Shown: positions 52,303 through 61,260 of the stretch, piece by piece
Layout: each line of letters starts with the position of its first letter
How positions within the stretch are numbered: position 1 is the first letter of the stretch
Assembly (NCBI GenBank): GCA_900545955.1
Contig: URAU01000001.1
Coordinates: 160,059-224,058, forward strand
Direction: 5' to 3'
DNA: 64,000 nt
DNA from: an uncultured Porphyromonadaceae bacterium
GTDB taxonomy: Bacteria; Bacteroidota; Bacteroidia; Bacteroidales; Muribaculaceae
Translations under genes and position numbers: made by a program
The notes under the pieces: model-generated
Told to the model about the DNA's origin: nothing
The model's database searches: none
Seen by the model: the letters and a program-made list of their open reading frames with translations, nothing else

Positions 52303-52503
52303 TATAAGTAACTGTTCAAAATTATTTTATACTTTCCTGATCTAATTATTTTCAATATTTCCGCGGTAAAATTTCCACATCTTTTCCTCTCTTCATCAGT
52401 CGTGTAGACATCTACACTCCTTCTTCATCGAGAAAAATCTCCTGAAAATTTTCCTCCCGGAAATATTAAAATAATTTCGACCAGTTACTTATAATCATTT
52501 ATT
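52303..52503. repeat. Inverted-repeat segment, MITE-like
   Basis: A 12-base perfect terminal inverted repeat, TATAAGTAACTG (52303-52314) and CAGTTACTTATA (52492-52503), continues inwards imperfectly for about 35 bases (both arms read AAATTATTTT a few bases further in). It encloses about 130 bases of AT-rich sequence without an ORF. One arm also matches 17264-17280. The rest of the 524-base gap to the sensor-kinase gene holds a hairpin and a promoter. Confidence 0.55.
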
Positions 52504-52512
52504 TTGCCTGAA

Positions 52513-52548
52513 GGCGGTATGTCAAGAATCCATTTCTGGCATACCGCC
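52513..52548 (+). terminator. Hairpin, possible terminator of the exporter operon
   Basis: GGCGGTATG (52513-52521) pairs with CATACCGCC (52540-52548) and the pairing continues inside with one bulge; CTCATTTTTA follows. It lies 230 bases past the last exporter gene. Confidence 0.65.
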
Positions 52549-52583
52549 CTCATTTTTACCCTATAAATATTTTATTTTCAAAA

Positions 52584-52615
52584 TTTGCATACAAAAATCT
52601 TTTATGTTAATTTTG
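52584..52615 (+). promoter_or_regulatory. Promoter of the sensor kinase gene
   Basis: TTTG (52584-52587), 20 bases, then TAATTTTG (52608-52615), a full match to the Bacteroidetes consensus. The transcript would have a leader of about 185 bases. Confidence 0.8.
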
Positions 52616-52805
52616 CACTGAAATGTTAAAACGTGACTATGAGGCTCCGATTCCCTTTTAAAACAGATGGAAGGATGCGGAGACACAATAAACCTGTTGG
52701 CGAACTTATTTGTTAATATTTTAAAAGAATCTTTAAATCAATGAATTGGTCGAGGTATTTCCATCCTCACGGCGGATGCTACCGGCTGATTCGAGTTAGT
52801 TAAAT

Positions 52806-54377
52806 ATGAAGAAATCCACTATCTGGCTGTTGGCCATCCTTATGGCGCTTACGCTTGTAGGACTCCTATATATCCAGATTATATATATGAAAAGCATGAT
52901 TCGGATGCGCGACGACCAGTTTACCGAGGGTGTGCGCCGTTCGTTGTATGCTGTATCGTCGTTGCTTGAGCAGGACGAAACAAAATATTTCCTTGAAGAG
53001 GATGTAGCTCAGGTGGAGTCGTCGTCGATTTATGCGCAATATGGTGGTGCTCCGCATCTCGGAGGTGTGAAGTACTCTTTTACAACCCACAGCGGACTGG
53101 CCGGGGAGGTGACTCTCAAAAGCGATGCCGAGAAAATCTACAAGATTCAGAACGGCAATGGTATCGCCAACAGTTTCAATTCCATGCGCGAGGAGCTGAA
53201 GGGTCAGTATCTTTATCAGAAAGGTGTTATCGACGATGTTATCATCAATATAATGAACAAGGCGGGTGACCGCCCCATAGAGGAACGCGCCGATTCGGTT
53301 GCTGTCAGGAAGTACCTGCAGCGCGAGCTTGAAAACAATGGCCTTGAGATTCCGTTTGAATTTGCGGTCGTAAGCCGTAACGGCAAGGTGTTCTATCAGT
53401 CTGGAGGCTTTTCCAATGTCAATCCGGCGATGCTTGAAAACAGTATGTTCGTGCAGTCGCTGTTTCGCAATGATCCGGCTGTAAAGAAGAATTATCTGAA
53501 GGTCTATTTCCCTTCAAAGACGAAATACATTCTCAGTTCGGTGAAGTTTATGATTCCATCGTTTATCTTCACCTTTGTGGTCCTGATAGTATTCCTCTAT
53601 ACAATCATTGTGGCCTTCCGGCAGAAGAAAATCACGGAGATGAAAAATGATTTCATCAACAACATGACGCATGAATTCAAGACTCCCATCTCCACCATTT
53701 CTCTCGCCGCTCAGATGCTCAACGACCAGTCGGTCCGTAAGTCGCCCGAGACGCTTCAGCATATTTCGAATGTAATCAACGACGAGACTAAGCGTCTGCG
53801 CTTCCAGGTGGAGAAAGTGCTTCAGATGTCGATGTTCGATAAGAAAAAGGGTACGCTCCGCATGCAGGATGTAGACGCGAATCTTGTAATTTCCAATGTC
53901 GTAAATACGTTCCGTCTGAAAGTCGAGAAATATGGCGGCCGGATAGACTCGAATTTCGATGCGGTCGACGCTATTGTAAATGTCGATGAGATGCATTTTA
54001 CAAATGTAATTTTCAATCTGCTTGACAATGCTTTCAAATATCGGAATGAGAATCGCCCCCTTCAATTGTCAGTCAGCACCCGCGATATATCCAACCAGCG
54101 ACTCGAGATCGTGATTGCCGACAACGGAATCGGTATCCGGAAGGAGGACCTGAAGAAAATATTCGAGAAGTTCTACAGAGTTTCGACCGGCAACCGGCAT
54201 GATGTGAAGGGTTTCGGCCTCGGTCTGGCCTACGTGCATAAGATGGTTACGCTTATGGGAGGCGAAATCAAGGCTGAAAGCGAGCTCGGGCGTGGCACAC
54301 GTTTCGTAATCACCCTTCCGCTACTCGAAACATCGTCGGACGACGAAACTCCCGAAAGGACTCAGGACAGTGAGTAA
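52806..54377 (+). CDS. Sensor histidine kinase (RprX-like)
   Basis: Inner-membrane sensor of a two-component system, 523 residues. TM1 (about 6-27) and TM2 (about 248-271) frame a 220-residue periplasmic domain with no recognised fold. The dimerisation/phosphoacceptor site is H289 in MTHEFKTPIST, followed by the ATPase domain with NLLDNAFKY, DNGIGI and GFGLGLAYVHKM. Layout and size match RprX of Bacteroides, and the response regulator follows 95 bases downstream. The signal is unknown. Confidence 0.92.
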   Translation: MKKSTIWLLAILMALTLVGLLYIQIIYMKSMIRMRDDQFTEGVRRSLYAVSSLLEQDETKYFLEEDVAQVESSSIYAQYGGAPHLGGVKYSFTTHSGLAGEVTLKSDAEKIYKIQNGNGIANSFNSMREELKGQYLYQKGVIDDVIINIMNKAGDRPIEERADSVAVRKYLQRELENNGLEIPFEFAVVSRNGKVFYQSGGFSNVNPAMLENSMFVQSLFRNDPAVKKNYLKVYFPSKTKYILSSVKFMIPSFIFTFVVLIVFLYTIIVAFRQKKITEMKNDFINNMTHEFKTPISTISLAAQMLNDQSVRKSPETLQHISNVINDETKRLRFQVEKVLQMSMFDKKKGTLRMQDVDANLVISNVVNTFRLKVEKYGGRIDSNFDAVDAIVNVDEMHFTNVIFNLLDNAFKYRNENRPLQLSVSTRDISNQRLEIVIADNGIGIRKEDLKKIFEKFYRVSTGNRHDVKGFGLGLAYVHKMVTLMGGEIKAESELGRGTRFVITLPLLETSSDDETPERTQDSE

Positions 54378-54472
54378 GCCGTCTGATTTATAAATATGTA
54401 TAAATTCAGGCCTTTTCACTGAACAATTTAGCTAAAATTAAATTAATATTAATATAATCAAAAACAAACACT

Positions 54473-55177
54473 ATGGACGATCGTATGCGAATCCTCCTTT
54501 GCGAGGATGATGAAAATTTAGGCATGCTCCTCCGCGAGTATCTTCAGGCTAAAGGGTTCAATGCCGACCTCTATGCCGACGGCGACGCCGGATACAAGGC
54601 TTTCCTGAAAGGGAAATACGATATCTGCGTTCTTGATGTCATGATGCCCAAGAAAGACGGCTTCCAGCTCGCTCAGGAAATCCGCTCGGTCAACAGCGAG
54701 GTGCCCATCATTTTCCTTACTGCCAAAACCATCAAGGAGGATATTCTGGAAGGTTTCAAAATCGGTGCCGACGATTATATCACCAAACCTTTCTCGATGG
54801 AGGAACTCGTGTTCCGCATCGAGGCCATTCTGCGCCGTGTGAAGGGCAAGAAGGGGAAAGACGTTACAATGTATAAAATCGGGCGTTTCACTTTCGATAC
54901 TCAGAAGCAGGTACTTATGATTGACGATAAGGTGACGAAGCTCACTACCAAGGAATCAGAACTCCTGAGTCTGCTTTGCGCCCACGTAAATGAAATCCTT
55001 GAGCGCAATTATGCTCTCAAGACCATCTGGATTGACGACAATTATTTCAATGCCCGCTCGATGGATGTATATATCACCAAACTGCGCAAGCATCTGAAGG
55101 ATGATCCTCAGATTGAAATCATCAACATCCACGGCAAAGGATACAAACTGATTGCTCCGGAAACAGAAAATAAGTAA
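54473..55177 (+). CDS. Response regulator, OmpR class (RprY-like)
   Basis: A 234-residue DNA-binding regulator. The receiver domain (about 5-120) has the acidic pocket E11/D12 and the phosphorylated D55 in CVLDVMMPK, with T84 and K106 in the usual places. A winged helix follows (about 130-230; ESELLSLLCAHVNEILERNYALKTIW and SMDVYITKLRKHL). It pairs with the upstream kinase. In Bacteroides the RprXY pair affects stress and envelope genes; the targets here are not visible. A terminator follows at once. Confidence 0.93.
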   Translation: MDDRMRILLCEDDENLGMLLREYLQAKGFNADLYADGDAGYKAFLKGKYDICVLDVMMPKKDGFQLAQEIRSVNSEVPIIFLTAKTIKEDILEGFKIGADDYITKPFSMEELVFRIEAILRRVKGKKGKDVTMYKIGRFTFDTQKQVLMIDDKVTKLTTKESELLSLLCAHVNEILERNYALKTIWIDDNYFNARSMDVYITKLRKHLKDDPQIEIINIHGKGYKLIAPETENK

Positions 55178-55223
55178 GACCTGTTAAAGAGACTTTTTTC
55201 TGTCTGGAAGACCGATACCATTT

Positions 55224-55265
55224 CAAAGGCATCCGACAACTGAAATGCCGGATGCCTTTGATTTT
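55224..55265 (+). terminator. Terminator after the response regulator gene
   Basis: A perfect 12-pair stem (55224-55235 with 55249-55260), 13-base loop, followed by ATTTTA. Its right arm overlaps the -33 element of the next gene's promoter. Confidence 0.85.
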
Positions 55266-55287
55266 ACCATATTATTCGCTAATTTTG
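55257..55287 (+). promoter_or_regulatory. Promoter of the alpha-amylase gene
   Basis: TTTG (55257-55260), 19 bases, then TAATTTTG (55280-55287): full consensus. The -33 element lies inside the terminator hairpin of the upstream gene. Confidence 0.75.
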
Positions 55288-55374
55288 TATCGAATGGAGA
55301 CGGCCGTTTATACATCCGCCTCCTCTATGTGTTTTACAGCGCCTTACTTATATTTTCATCCTTTAAATTCTACC

Positions 55375-56814
55375 ATGCGTAAAATTGTTTTAGCATCTTT
55401 GGCTTTGGTAGCCGGAGTATCGGCTATCCACGCCACCGACCGGATTACACATAATCCCGACGCGACCAATGAAGGGTCGATACTACATGTCTGGAGTTGG
55501 AATTTCCCCACCATCGCCGACAATATGAAGCGAATTGCAGAGGCCGGCTACACAATGCTTCAGACGTCGCCTGTGCAGCAGCATTTTAATCCCGAGGGGA
55601 AAATTACCAAAATTTTCGATGACAAAGGTAAAGACGGCTCGTGGTATTACTATTATCAGCCTACCGACTGGAAAATCGGGAACGCTATCGTCGGCACTCG
55701 CGAGGAAATGAAACAGATGCTCGATTCCGCAGCGAAATATAATGTGAAAGTCATTGTAGACGTTCTTCCCAACCATACGGCGTTCGATGTAGATGCTGTA
55801 TCCGACGATTTCTACAAGGCGGTTGGAGGTCGCGCCAGGATGTTCCATTCCAACGGCCTTACGCCAATCAAAGATTACAACAATCGCGAACAATGTACGC
55901 TCTGGGCTATGGGCTCGCTTCCGGATGTAAACACAGAGAATCCGGATTTCCAGAAATACTATCTTGAATTTGTCAATGATCTTCTCGGCCTTGGTGTGCG
56001 CGGGTTCCGCTACGATACTGCAAAACACATCGGGGTTCATTCCGATCCGGTGGATACGGCATCCGGTGTGAAAGAAAACGATTTTTGGGATGTCGTAACC
56101 GGCCGTAAGGCTGTCAAAGGGCTATCCCTCGCACTTCCGTTCGATTCGCTTTTTGTATATGGCGAGGTGCTTCAGGACAAAAATGTACCGGAACTCGAGT
56201 ATGCAGACTATATGGGCCAGACGGCTTCGGCCTATGGGCATGTGCTTCGCGATGCGCTCGCCAAAGGCTCTTTCAACGGACTCGAGATAGCCGACTGGCG
56301 TCATCAGGCTGCTCCGGAATTCCTCACAACGTGGGTTGAAAGCCATGACACATATTGTAATGCCCACGAAAGCGCCGGCCTTTCCGACGATCAGATTCGT
56401 ACGGGTTGGGTATTCCTGACTGCCCGTCAGAACGGTACTCCCCTATTTTTCAGTCGCCCGATGGGATCCACGCGTTCCAACTACTGGGGCGACAATGTGA
56501 TTGGCGCGCGTGGCAACGATGAGTTTTTCCATCCCGAGGTTGTTGCTGTCAATAAATTCCGTCAGGCCATGCAGGGACAAAAGGAGGACCTGCAGTTTAA
56601 TCCGGAAGGCACCGTTGCAGTAGTCAATCGCGGAAAGAAAGGCGCCGCCGTTGTAAATATTTCCGGAGTTGCCTCGCACATCGATGTACCGACATCGCTC
56701 CCCGACGGTACGTATCTCGATGAGGTTTATAAAAAGGAATTCAAGGTGAAGAAACACCGGCTTACCGGTATCGCCGCTCCCCACCGCAGTTATCTGCTCC
56801 GAAGCCGGAAGTAA
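55375..56814 (+). CDS. Exported GH13 alpha-amylase
   Basis: Cleaves alpha-1,4-glucan bonds. I choose the ATG of MRKIVLASLALVAG, as it starts a signal peptide (about 1-20, ending IHA); upstream ATGs lie within the leader. The mature protein (479 residues with signal) is a family 13 barrel. Region I is DVLPNHTAFD (129-138), the nucleophile D214 is in GFRYDTAKH, the acid/base E264 in YGEVLQ, and the transition-state Asp D325 in VESHDTYCN. A C-terminal beta domain follows. It is not part of a starch-utilisation cluster here; it stands alone between a two-component system and a YihY gene. Confidence 0.93.
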   Translation: MRKIVLASLALVAGVSAIHATDRITHNPDATNEGSILHVWSWNFPTIADNMKRIAEAGYTMLQTSPVQQHFNPEGKITKIFDDKGKDGSWYYYYQPTDWKIGNAIVGTREEMKQMLDSAAKYNVKVIVDVLPNHTAFDVDAVSDDFYKAVGGRARMFHSNGLTPIKDYNNREQCTLWAMGSLPDVNTENPDFQKYYLEFVNDLLGLGVRGFRYDTAKHIGVHSDPVDTASGVKENDFWDVVTGRKAVKGLSLALPFDSLFVYGEVLQDKNVPELEYADYMGQTASAYGHVLRDALAKGSFNGLEIADWRHQAAPEFLTTWVESHDTYCNAHESAGLSDDQIRTGWVFLTARQNGTPLFFSRPMGSTRSNYWGDNVIGARGNDEFFHPEVVAVNKFRQAMQGQKEDLQFNPEGTVAVVNRGKKGAAVVNISGVASHIDVPTSLPDGTYLDEVYKKEFKVKKHRLTGIAAPHRSYLLRSRK

Positions 56815-56838
56815 TATTTATTTTTCAACCCAGATTAA

Positions 56839-56878
56839 CGCAACCGGCCTTTTGGATTTGGCCGGTTGCGATTATTTT
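56839..56878 (+). terminator. Terminator after the alpha-amylase gene
   Basis: A perfect 11-pair stem (56839-56849 with 56860-56870) followed by ATTATTTT. Confidence 0.8.
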
Positions 56879-56892
56879 AATAATTTTGAACT

Positions 56893-58332
56893 ATGGAACG
56901 CACGCCGAACTCTATTACCCCCGATTCAGCAGAAAAGGTGCCGTTTTTCAAACGGATTATTGGTTCTGTGGTCCGATGCTACAATTATGCGACGGGTGGC
57001 GTGTGGTCCGACACGCGAAACACATTCGGAGTAAATCTTGTAAAGACAATCAATCTTTCGGTTAGATCGTTCTTGAATGGCGAGTTACAGTTGCGCGCCG
57101 GCTCGCTTACGTATCAGACCCTTCTTGCCATTGTGCCGGCATTGGCGCTCGTTTTTGCCATCGGTCGGGGGTTCGGTTTCCAGAATCTGCTGCAGACGCA
57201 GCTTTTTGAACATTTTCCTGCTCAGCGACAGGCACTCAGCACTGCATTCACATTCGTCGACTCCTATCTGGCGCAGTCGTCGGAGGGTATTTTTGTCGGA
57301 GTCGGCATTCTCTTTTTGCTCTGGACCCTCATTTCGCTCATTACAAATGTGGAGGATGTGTTCAATCTGATATGGGGAATAAAGCAGGGACGCAGCCTAT
57401 GGCGCAAGATTACGGACTACACGGCAATTGTTCTAATTCTGCCGATTCTGATGATATGTGCCAGCGGTATAATGGTTTTCATGTCTTCGACGCTGACATC
57501 GCTCCTTCCGGCCGGCTTTTTCAGTCCGTTGCTTAAGGTTCTTTTCGACCTTCTTTCGCTGGTAATGACATGGCTGTTTTTTGCAGGCAGCTATATGCTT
57601 ATCCCTAATACCCGTGTGCGCTTCGGCAACGCTTTCCTTGCTGGTATGATGGCCGGAACGGCATTCTCCATTCTTCAATGGCTTTTCGTAAGCGGTCAGA
57701 TATACGTGACACGCTACAATGCCATCTATGGGTCGTTTGCTTTTCTGCCGTTGCTGCTTATCTGGCTGCAACTTGTCTGGACCATTACTCTGGCTGGAGC
57801 CGTTGTCTGTTTTTCCTCGCAGAACATTTTTGAATTCAGTTTCAACAACGAAATTGCCAAAATATCCAATAACTACAAGTGGCGGCTTACCATTGCCGTC
57901 ATGACAATCGCCGTAGACCGGTATCTCAGGCAGGTTTCTCCGCTTACGCCACATCAGATTGCCGTTAACTATGAGTTGCCGATCACATTGGTTAACGACG
58001 CCGCCCACAAACTTGAAATCTGCGGGCTGCTTTACAAAATCGCTCCTTCCAAGAGCGACGAGGAATGTGCTATAGCTCCCGCCATCGATCCATCAATTAT
58101 TTCTGTGGGTATGATAGCCGATCGCCTCGGGTCGGCCGGTTCAGAGGACTTCATACCTCATTTCAAGGATAGTTTCCAGCCTATCAACGACGCGCTGACC
58201 GAACTTCGTCGGAAATTCGTTGCGATGGCCGATAAAATATATCTTAAAGATTATCCTGTGGAGCAGGCTGTCGCTGCAGCGGCAGCGGATTCTACGACGT
58301 CGTCAGTCAGCACGACACCATCCATCAAATAA
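56893..58332 (+). CDS. YihY/BrkB-family inner-membrane protein
   Basis: A 479-residue membrane protein of a widespread family without known function. After a cytoplasmic N-terminus (about 1-60) come six TM helices (about 75-320). The family segment GSLTYQTLLAIVPALALVFAI marks the first helix and the sixth carries LLLIWLQLVWTITLAGA. The extra C-terminal part (about 330-479) looks like a winged-helix region (LTPHQIAVNYELPITLVNDAAHKLEICGLL), as in longer Bacteroidetes members, and ends in a Ser/Thr/Ala-rich tail. RidA follows 21 bases downstream in what is probably one operon. Confidence 0.9.
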   Translation: MERTPNSITPDSAEKVPFFKRIIGSVVRCYNYATGGVWSDTRNTFGVNLVKTINLSVRSFLNGELQLRAGSLTYQTLLAIVPALALVFAIGRGFGFQNLLQTQLFEHFPAQRQALSTAFTFVDSYLAQSSEGIFVGVGILFLLWTLISLITNVEDVFNLIWGIKQGRSLWRKITDYTAIVLILPILMICASGIMVFMSSTLTSLLPAGFFSPLLKVLFDLLSLVMTWLFFAGSYMLIPNTRVRFGNAFLAGMMAGTAFSILQWLFVSGQIYVTRYNAIYGSFAFLPLLLIWLQLVWTITLAGAVVCFSSQNIFEFSFNNEIAKISNNYKWRLTIAVMTIAVDRYLRQVSPLTPHQIAVNYELPITLVNDAAHKLEICGLLYKIAPSKSDEECAIAPAIDPSIISVGMIADRLGSAGSEDFIPHFKDSFQPINDALTELRRKFVAMADKIYLKDYPVEQAVAAAAADSTTSSVSTTPSIK

Positions 58333-58353
58333 CCATAATTATTTTTATATTTT

Positions 58354-58728
58354 ATGAAGATTCAAATCTCTACCGATAAGGCTCCCGGTGCAATCGGCCC
58401 TTACAGCCAGGCGATAGATGCCGGCGCATTCGTTTTCATTTCAGGTCAGATTCCTGTGGATCCCGCTACCGGAAATATCCCCGAGGGTATAACAGCCCAG
58501 ACGACGCAGTCGCTCGCAAATGTCCGCGCGATTCTTGCAGAGGCCGGTCTGACAGTTGCCAATGTAGTCAAGACCACTGTCTTCCTGGCCGACATGGCAG
58601 ATTTCGGACCGATGAACGAGGTGTATGCTTCTGTATTTACCGCTCCATTCCCGGCCCGCTCGGCTGTCGCTGTTAAAACTCTTCCCAAAAATGTCCTTGT
58701 TGAGATTGAGGTGATTGCAACACGCTGA
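58354..58728 (+). CDS. ridA: RidA-family enamine/imine deaminase
   Basis: Hydrolyses reactive 2-aminoacrylate-type enamines formed by PLP enzymes. The 124 residues match the family. The substrate-binding Arg and Glu are in place (RSAVAVKTLPKNVLVEIEVIATR), as are GPYSQAI and FISGQIPVDP near the N-terminus. It is the last gene of the YihY operon and ends at a terminator. Some family members lack activity, but the key residues here are intact. Confidence 0.95.
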   Translation: MKIQISTDKAPGAIGPYSQAIDAGAFVFISGQIPVDPATGNIPEGITAQTTQSLANVRAILAEAGLTVANVVKTTVFLADMADFGPMNEVYASVFTAPFPARSAVAVKTLPKNVLVEIEVIATR

Positions 58729-58756
58729 TATTTCCGTAATTTCAGGTGAATATATT

Positions 58757-58797
58757 CAGCGGGTCGTCGGAAGTCCGATGGCCCGCTGCTTTTTATT
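58757..58797 (+). terminator. Terminator after ridA
   Basis: CAGCGGG (58757-58763) pairs with CCCGCTG (58782-58788), with further inner pairs TCGG/CCGA, followed by CTTTTTATT. Confidence 0.8.
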
Positions 58798-58812
58798 CCG
58801 ATGCCTGGACAA

Positions 58813-61209
58813 TCAGAATGTGACATGGAGCGAGACACGTAGGCCCGACCGGCTGACTCCGGGTGTATCGCGGTAATTCAGACGCCATACATAATCCACT
58901 CTCAGGCATTTCAACAGATTGTCGATTCCGGCGCTCATCTCCATATATGGCCTGCTGTGCATAGGCGTTGCGAGAACGTAGTCAGGCCAGAGCAATAGTG
59001 GATTGTCGATGCTTTTTCCGCTTGATATATCGGAAAGCTCCACCATCGGGTTGTTTTTGTCGGAGAGCCGGCTCCACCATCCTCTGAAGGCAATTACTTC
59101 GCGTAGTTTCAGCTTTTTCAGAAGCGGGATGTAGTTGAAGAGTGCTCCGTTTGCCCAGTATGTCAGATCCCATTGTAGACCTGTGTCTCCGAGAAATTCC
59201 ATTGGGTCGGTCAGGGCAAAACTCTCGGGCTGGATGGTATAGGAGAGGTTGGCGTTAGGCGACAGTAGATTTGTGTATGCGGTTCTGCCCCATTCGCGGG
59301 CACCTTTTACTATCACGTCGGCAAATCCGAAGGCCGAGAACCAGAACCTTTTCTGGATGCTTATTTCAGTGCGGTTTATGCCGAACAGGTTGCCAAGTCT
59401 GTTGTCGGGCCCATAGGTATGCGTCAGAACGAAAACCCAGGGGTCGAGATTGATAGGTATGCGGGCGCTTTTTGTCTGGTAGAATTTCTCGCCGGGAGCG
59501 TATCGCAGCGTAATGGAGGCGCGATTTTGTGTATAGTGGCTTAGTGTTTGTCCGTCGGTTGTCATCAGCGGAACCCATGGACCCGGTTCCATGCGCCTGG
59601 ACGAAGCTGTGACTGTAGTAGAAAAATTGTTGGCCAATTCAAGCTGATAGGTCGCCGTGGTATGTCGCAGGTAGGTGATCAGATGGTTCGATCCGCGTTT
59701 CAGCGCCAGAAACATGTTGTCCGGATTGGTAAACATGTAGTTCTGCCCCAACTGGTCGATATCATACTGGTGCTCAAGCCGGATGGAGTGGATTGGGAAT
59801 TCTCGCGAGTGATAACGCTTACGGTTGAAGGAGTATTCTACTTCTCCGCGATATTTCCACCTCTGGTCGCGGGTGCCGTAGGCAACGTATCCTCTTGCAA
59901 AGAAGTGCCTTGAAAGATTGGCGGTAGTGATACCACCCGCACGCAAGCGAAGCCCCTCCACAGAGTTGCCGCTCAAAGTTGTGTTGAGCGGACCGAAGTC
60001 GAATTTCGAAGGATTGCCCGTAGGTACGTAGCCTACGACCATAAGTTTCAGGAATCGTTCGCCGTAGCGATAAAGGGGTACCTGGCGCAAGCGTGCCATC
60101 ATCTGAACGATGCGTTTATTGCCCGTCGGAGTGTCCCCTTTTTGGTCCGTTACGCGGGTCCAGTATACGCTGTCGCGTTCGTAGGCGTGCTCGTCGTCGA
60201 ACGTATCGCCCAGACGGTCGAAATATGAGGTCATCTCGGCGCCGGGATGGAACGTATGCCCGGAGTAGCTGGTTGTCCGTCGGGCGTACAGCGGTTGTGT
60301 GCCTTTGATTACGCTTATCACCGCGTTAAAATCATCGAGTTTTTTCAGCCTTGTTCCGTCGGGGGCCTTGTCATATTCCTGAATGATTCGGATATGGTCG
60401 ATGAAGTTTAGGTTGATAGTGGGTGATACTCCCATATCGACTCTTCTGACAAACATGCTTGTGTCACCCTTTTCCACATAAATTCGGCCGAGAAATCCGA
60501 AGGTGGCGGGATTGCGTGGGGCGAAACTCAACACTATGCAACGCATGTCGCCGAGACTCACGGTGTCCGTAAGGTAGAATTTATAGAAATCCGGAGCGAT
60601 TGCCGACAGCGGACTCACAAAGCGGTTCTGCAGCAGATTGACGTTGTCGTCATAGAGATCAATTTCTCTGAAAACATCTTCTACCATTGTCTGTACGTTC
60701 TGCAGATCGGCGATTTCATCGACACCGTTCTGCCTGATCCCTCTTACAATCAGCTTCTCCGAATGCGGCGACCGCCGGTAGACCACATCGGAATACTTCT
60801 CTTTTATAGAAAGCGGCAGGCGAGGTATACCCGAGGCATCGGTTGTGTCTACGTATTCTTTCAGAAATGCGAACTTGCCGGCTTTTTTCCCGATAGTGGT
60901 GTCGCCGACAGAAAAGTCATGAAGTCCGAATTCCATCCGGTCGTATTTCGAGTACGAGTAAAGCGGCTTGCGGCGCGGGTCGTTTGCATCGCGAGCTTCG
61001 CGGATGCGTCGAGCGAAATCCACAGCGGGATTGTTGCGCTTGCTGTAGCGTTGTTTTCCGCGGTGAACTACAACCTCGCTGAGCGTACGTCCGCGCAGGG
61101 TGTCGGCATCGTAGCCGTCGCGAGGTGTGGCAGCCTGTAGCGGGAGCCGACACAATACTATCGCAACAAGCGAGCACAAAATCTTGATATGTACCGTGAA
61201 TATTCGCAA
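58813..61209 (-). CDS. DUF5686-family outer-membrane protein
   Basis: A 798-residue envelope protein with a signal peptide (about 1-26, ending LQAA). Most of the second half consists of alternating strands with aromatic ends, finishing in VSLHVTF, typical of an outer-membrane barrel. The DUF5686 region covers most of the mature protein (about 90-790). Many family members also have an N-terminal carboxypeptidase-like beta domain; here the sequence between signal and DUF5686 is short (VVVHRGKQRYSKRNNPAVDFARRI), so that domain seems absent. Function unknown; family members are common in Bacteroidetes. Divergent from the CYTH gene. Confidence 0.88.
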   Translation of the reverse strand: MRIFTVHIKILCSLVAIVLCRLPLQAATPRDGYDADTLRGRTLSEVVVHRGKQRYSKRNNPAVDFARRIREARDANDPRRKPLYSYSKYDRMEFGLHDFSVGDTTIGKKAGKFAFLKEYVDTTDASGIPRLPLSIKEKYSDVVYRRSPHSEKLIVRGIRQNGVDEIADLQNVQTMVEDVFREIDLYDDNVNLLQNRFVSPLSAIAPDFYKFYLTDTVSLGDMRCIVLSFAPRNPATFGFLGRIYVEKGDTSMFVRRVDMGVSPTINLNFIDHIRIIQEYDKAPDGTRLKKLDDFNAVISVIKGTQPLYARRTTSYSGHTFHPGAEMTSYFDRLGDTFDDEHAYERDSVYWTRVTDQKGDTPTGNKRIVQMMARLRQVPLYRYGERFLKLMVVGYVPTGNPSKFDFGPLNTTLSGNSVEGLRLRAGGITTANLSRHFFARGYVAYGTRDQRWKYRGEVEYSFNRKRYHSREFPIHSIRLEHQYDIDQLGQNYMFTNPDNMFLALKRGSNHLITYLRHTTATYQLELANNFSTTVTASSRRMEPGPWVPLMTTDGQTLSHYTQNRASITLRYAPGEKFYQTKSARIPINLDPWVFVLTHTYGPDNRLGNLFGINRTEISIQKRFWFSAFGFADVIVKGAREWGRTAYTNLLSPNANLSYTIQPESFALTDPMEFLGDTGLQWDLTYWANGALFNYIPLLKKLKLREVIAFRGWWSRLSDKNNPMVELSDISSGKSIDNPLLLWPDYVLATPMHSRPYMEMSAGIDNLLKCLRVDYVWRLNYRDTPGVSRSGLRVSLHVTF

Positions 61210-61228
61210 GTGTTATCTATTTTGTTGT

Positions 61229-61236
61229 TACCTTTG
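61229..61236 (+). promoter_or_regulatory. Promoter -7 box for the CYTH gene
   Basis: TACCTTTG, 25 bases before the ATG at 61261; the expected transcription start lies just before that ATG. This supports the short form of the protein. Confidence 0.6.
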
Positions 61237-61256
61237 CTGAAAATATTATCAGCAAA
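61233..61256. promoter_or_regulatory. Palindrome between the -7 box and start codon of the CYTH gene
   Basis: TTTGCTGA (61233-61240) and TCAGCAAA (61249-61256), separated by 8 bases. It overlaps the -7 box and would cover the transcription start of the CYTH gene, a position suited to a repressor; it also lies upstream of the divergent DUF5686 gene. Confidence 0.4.
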
Positions 61257-61260
61257 ATTT

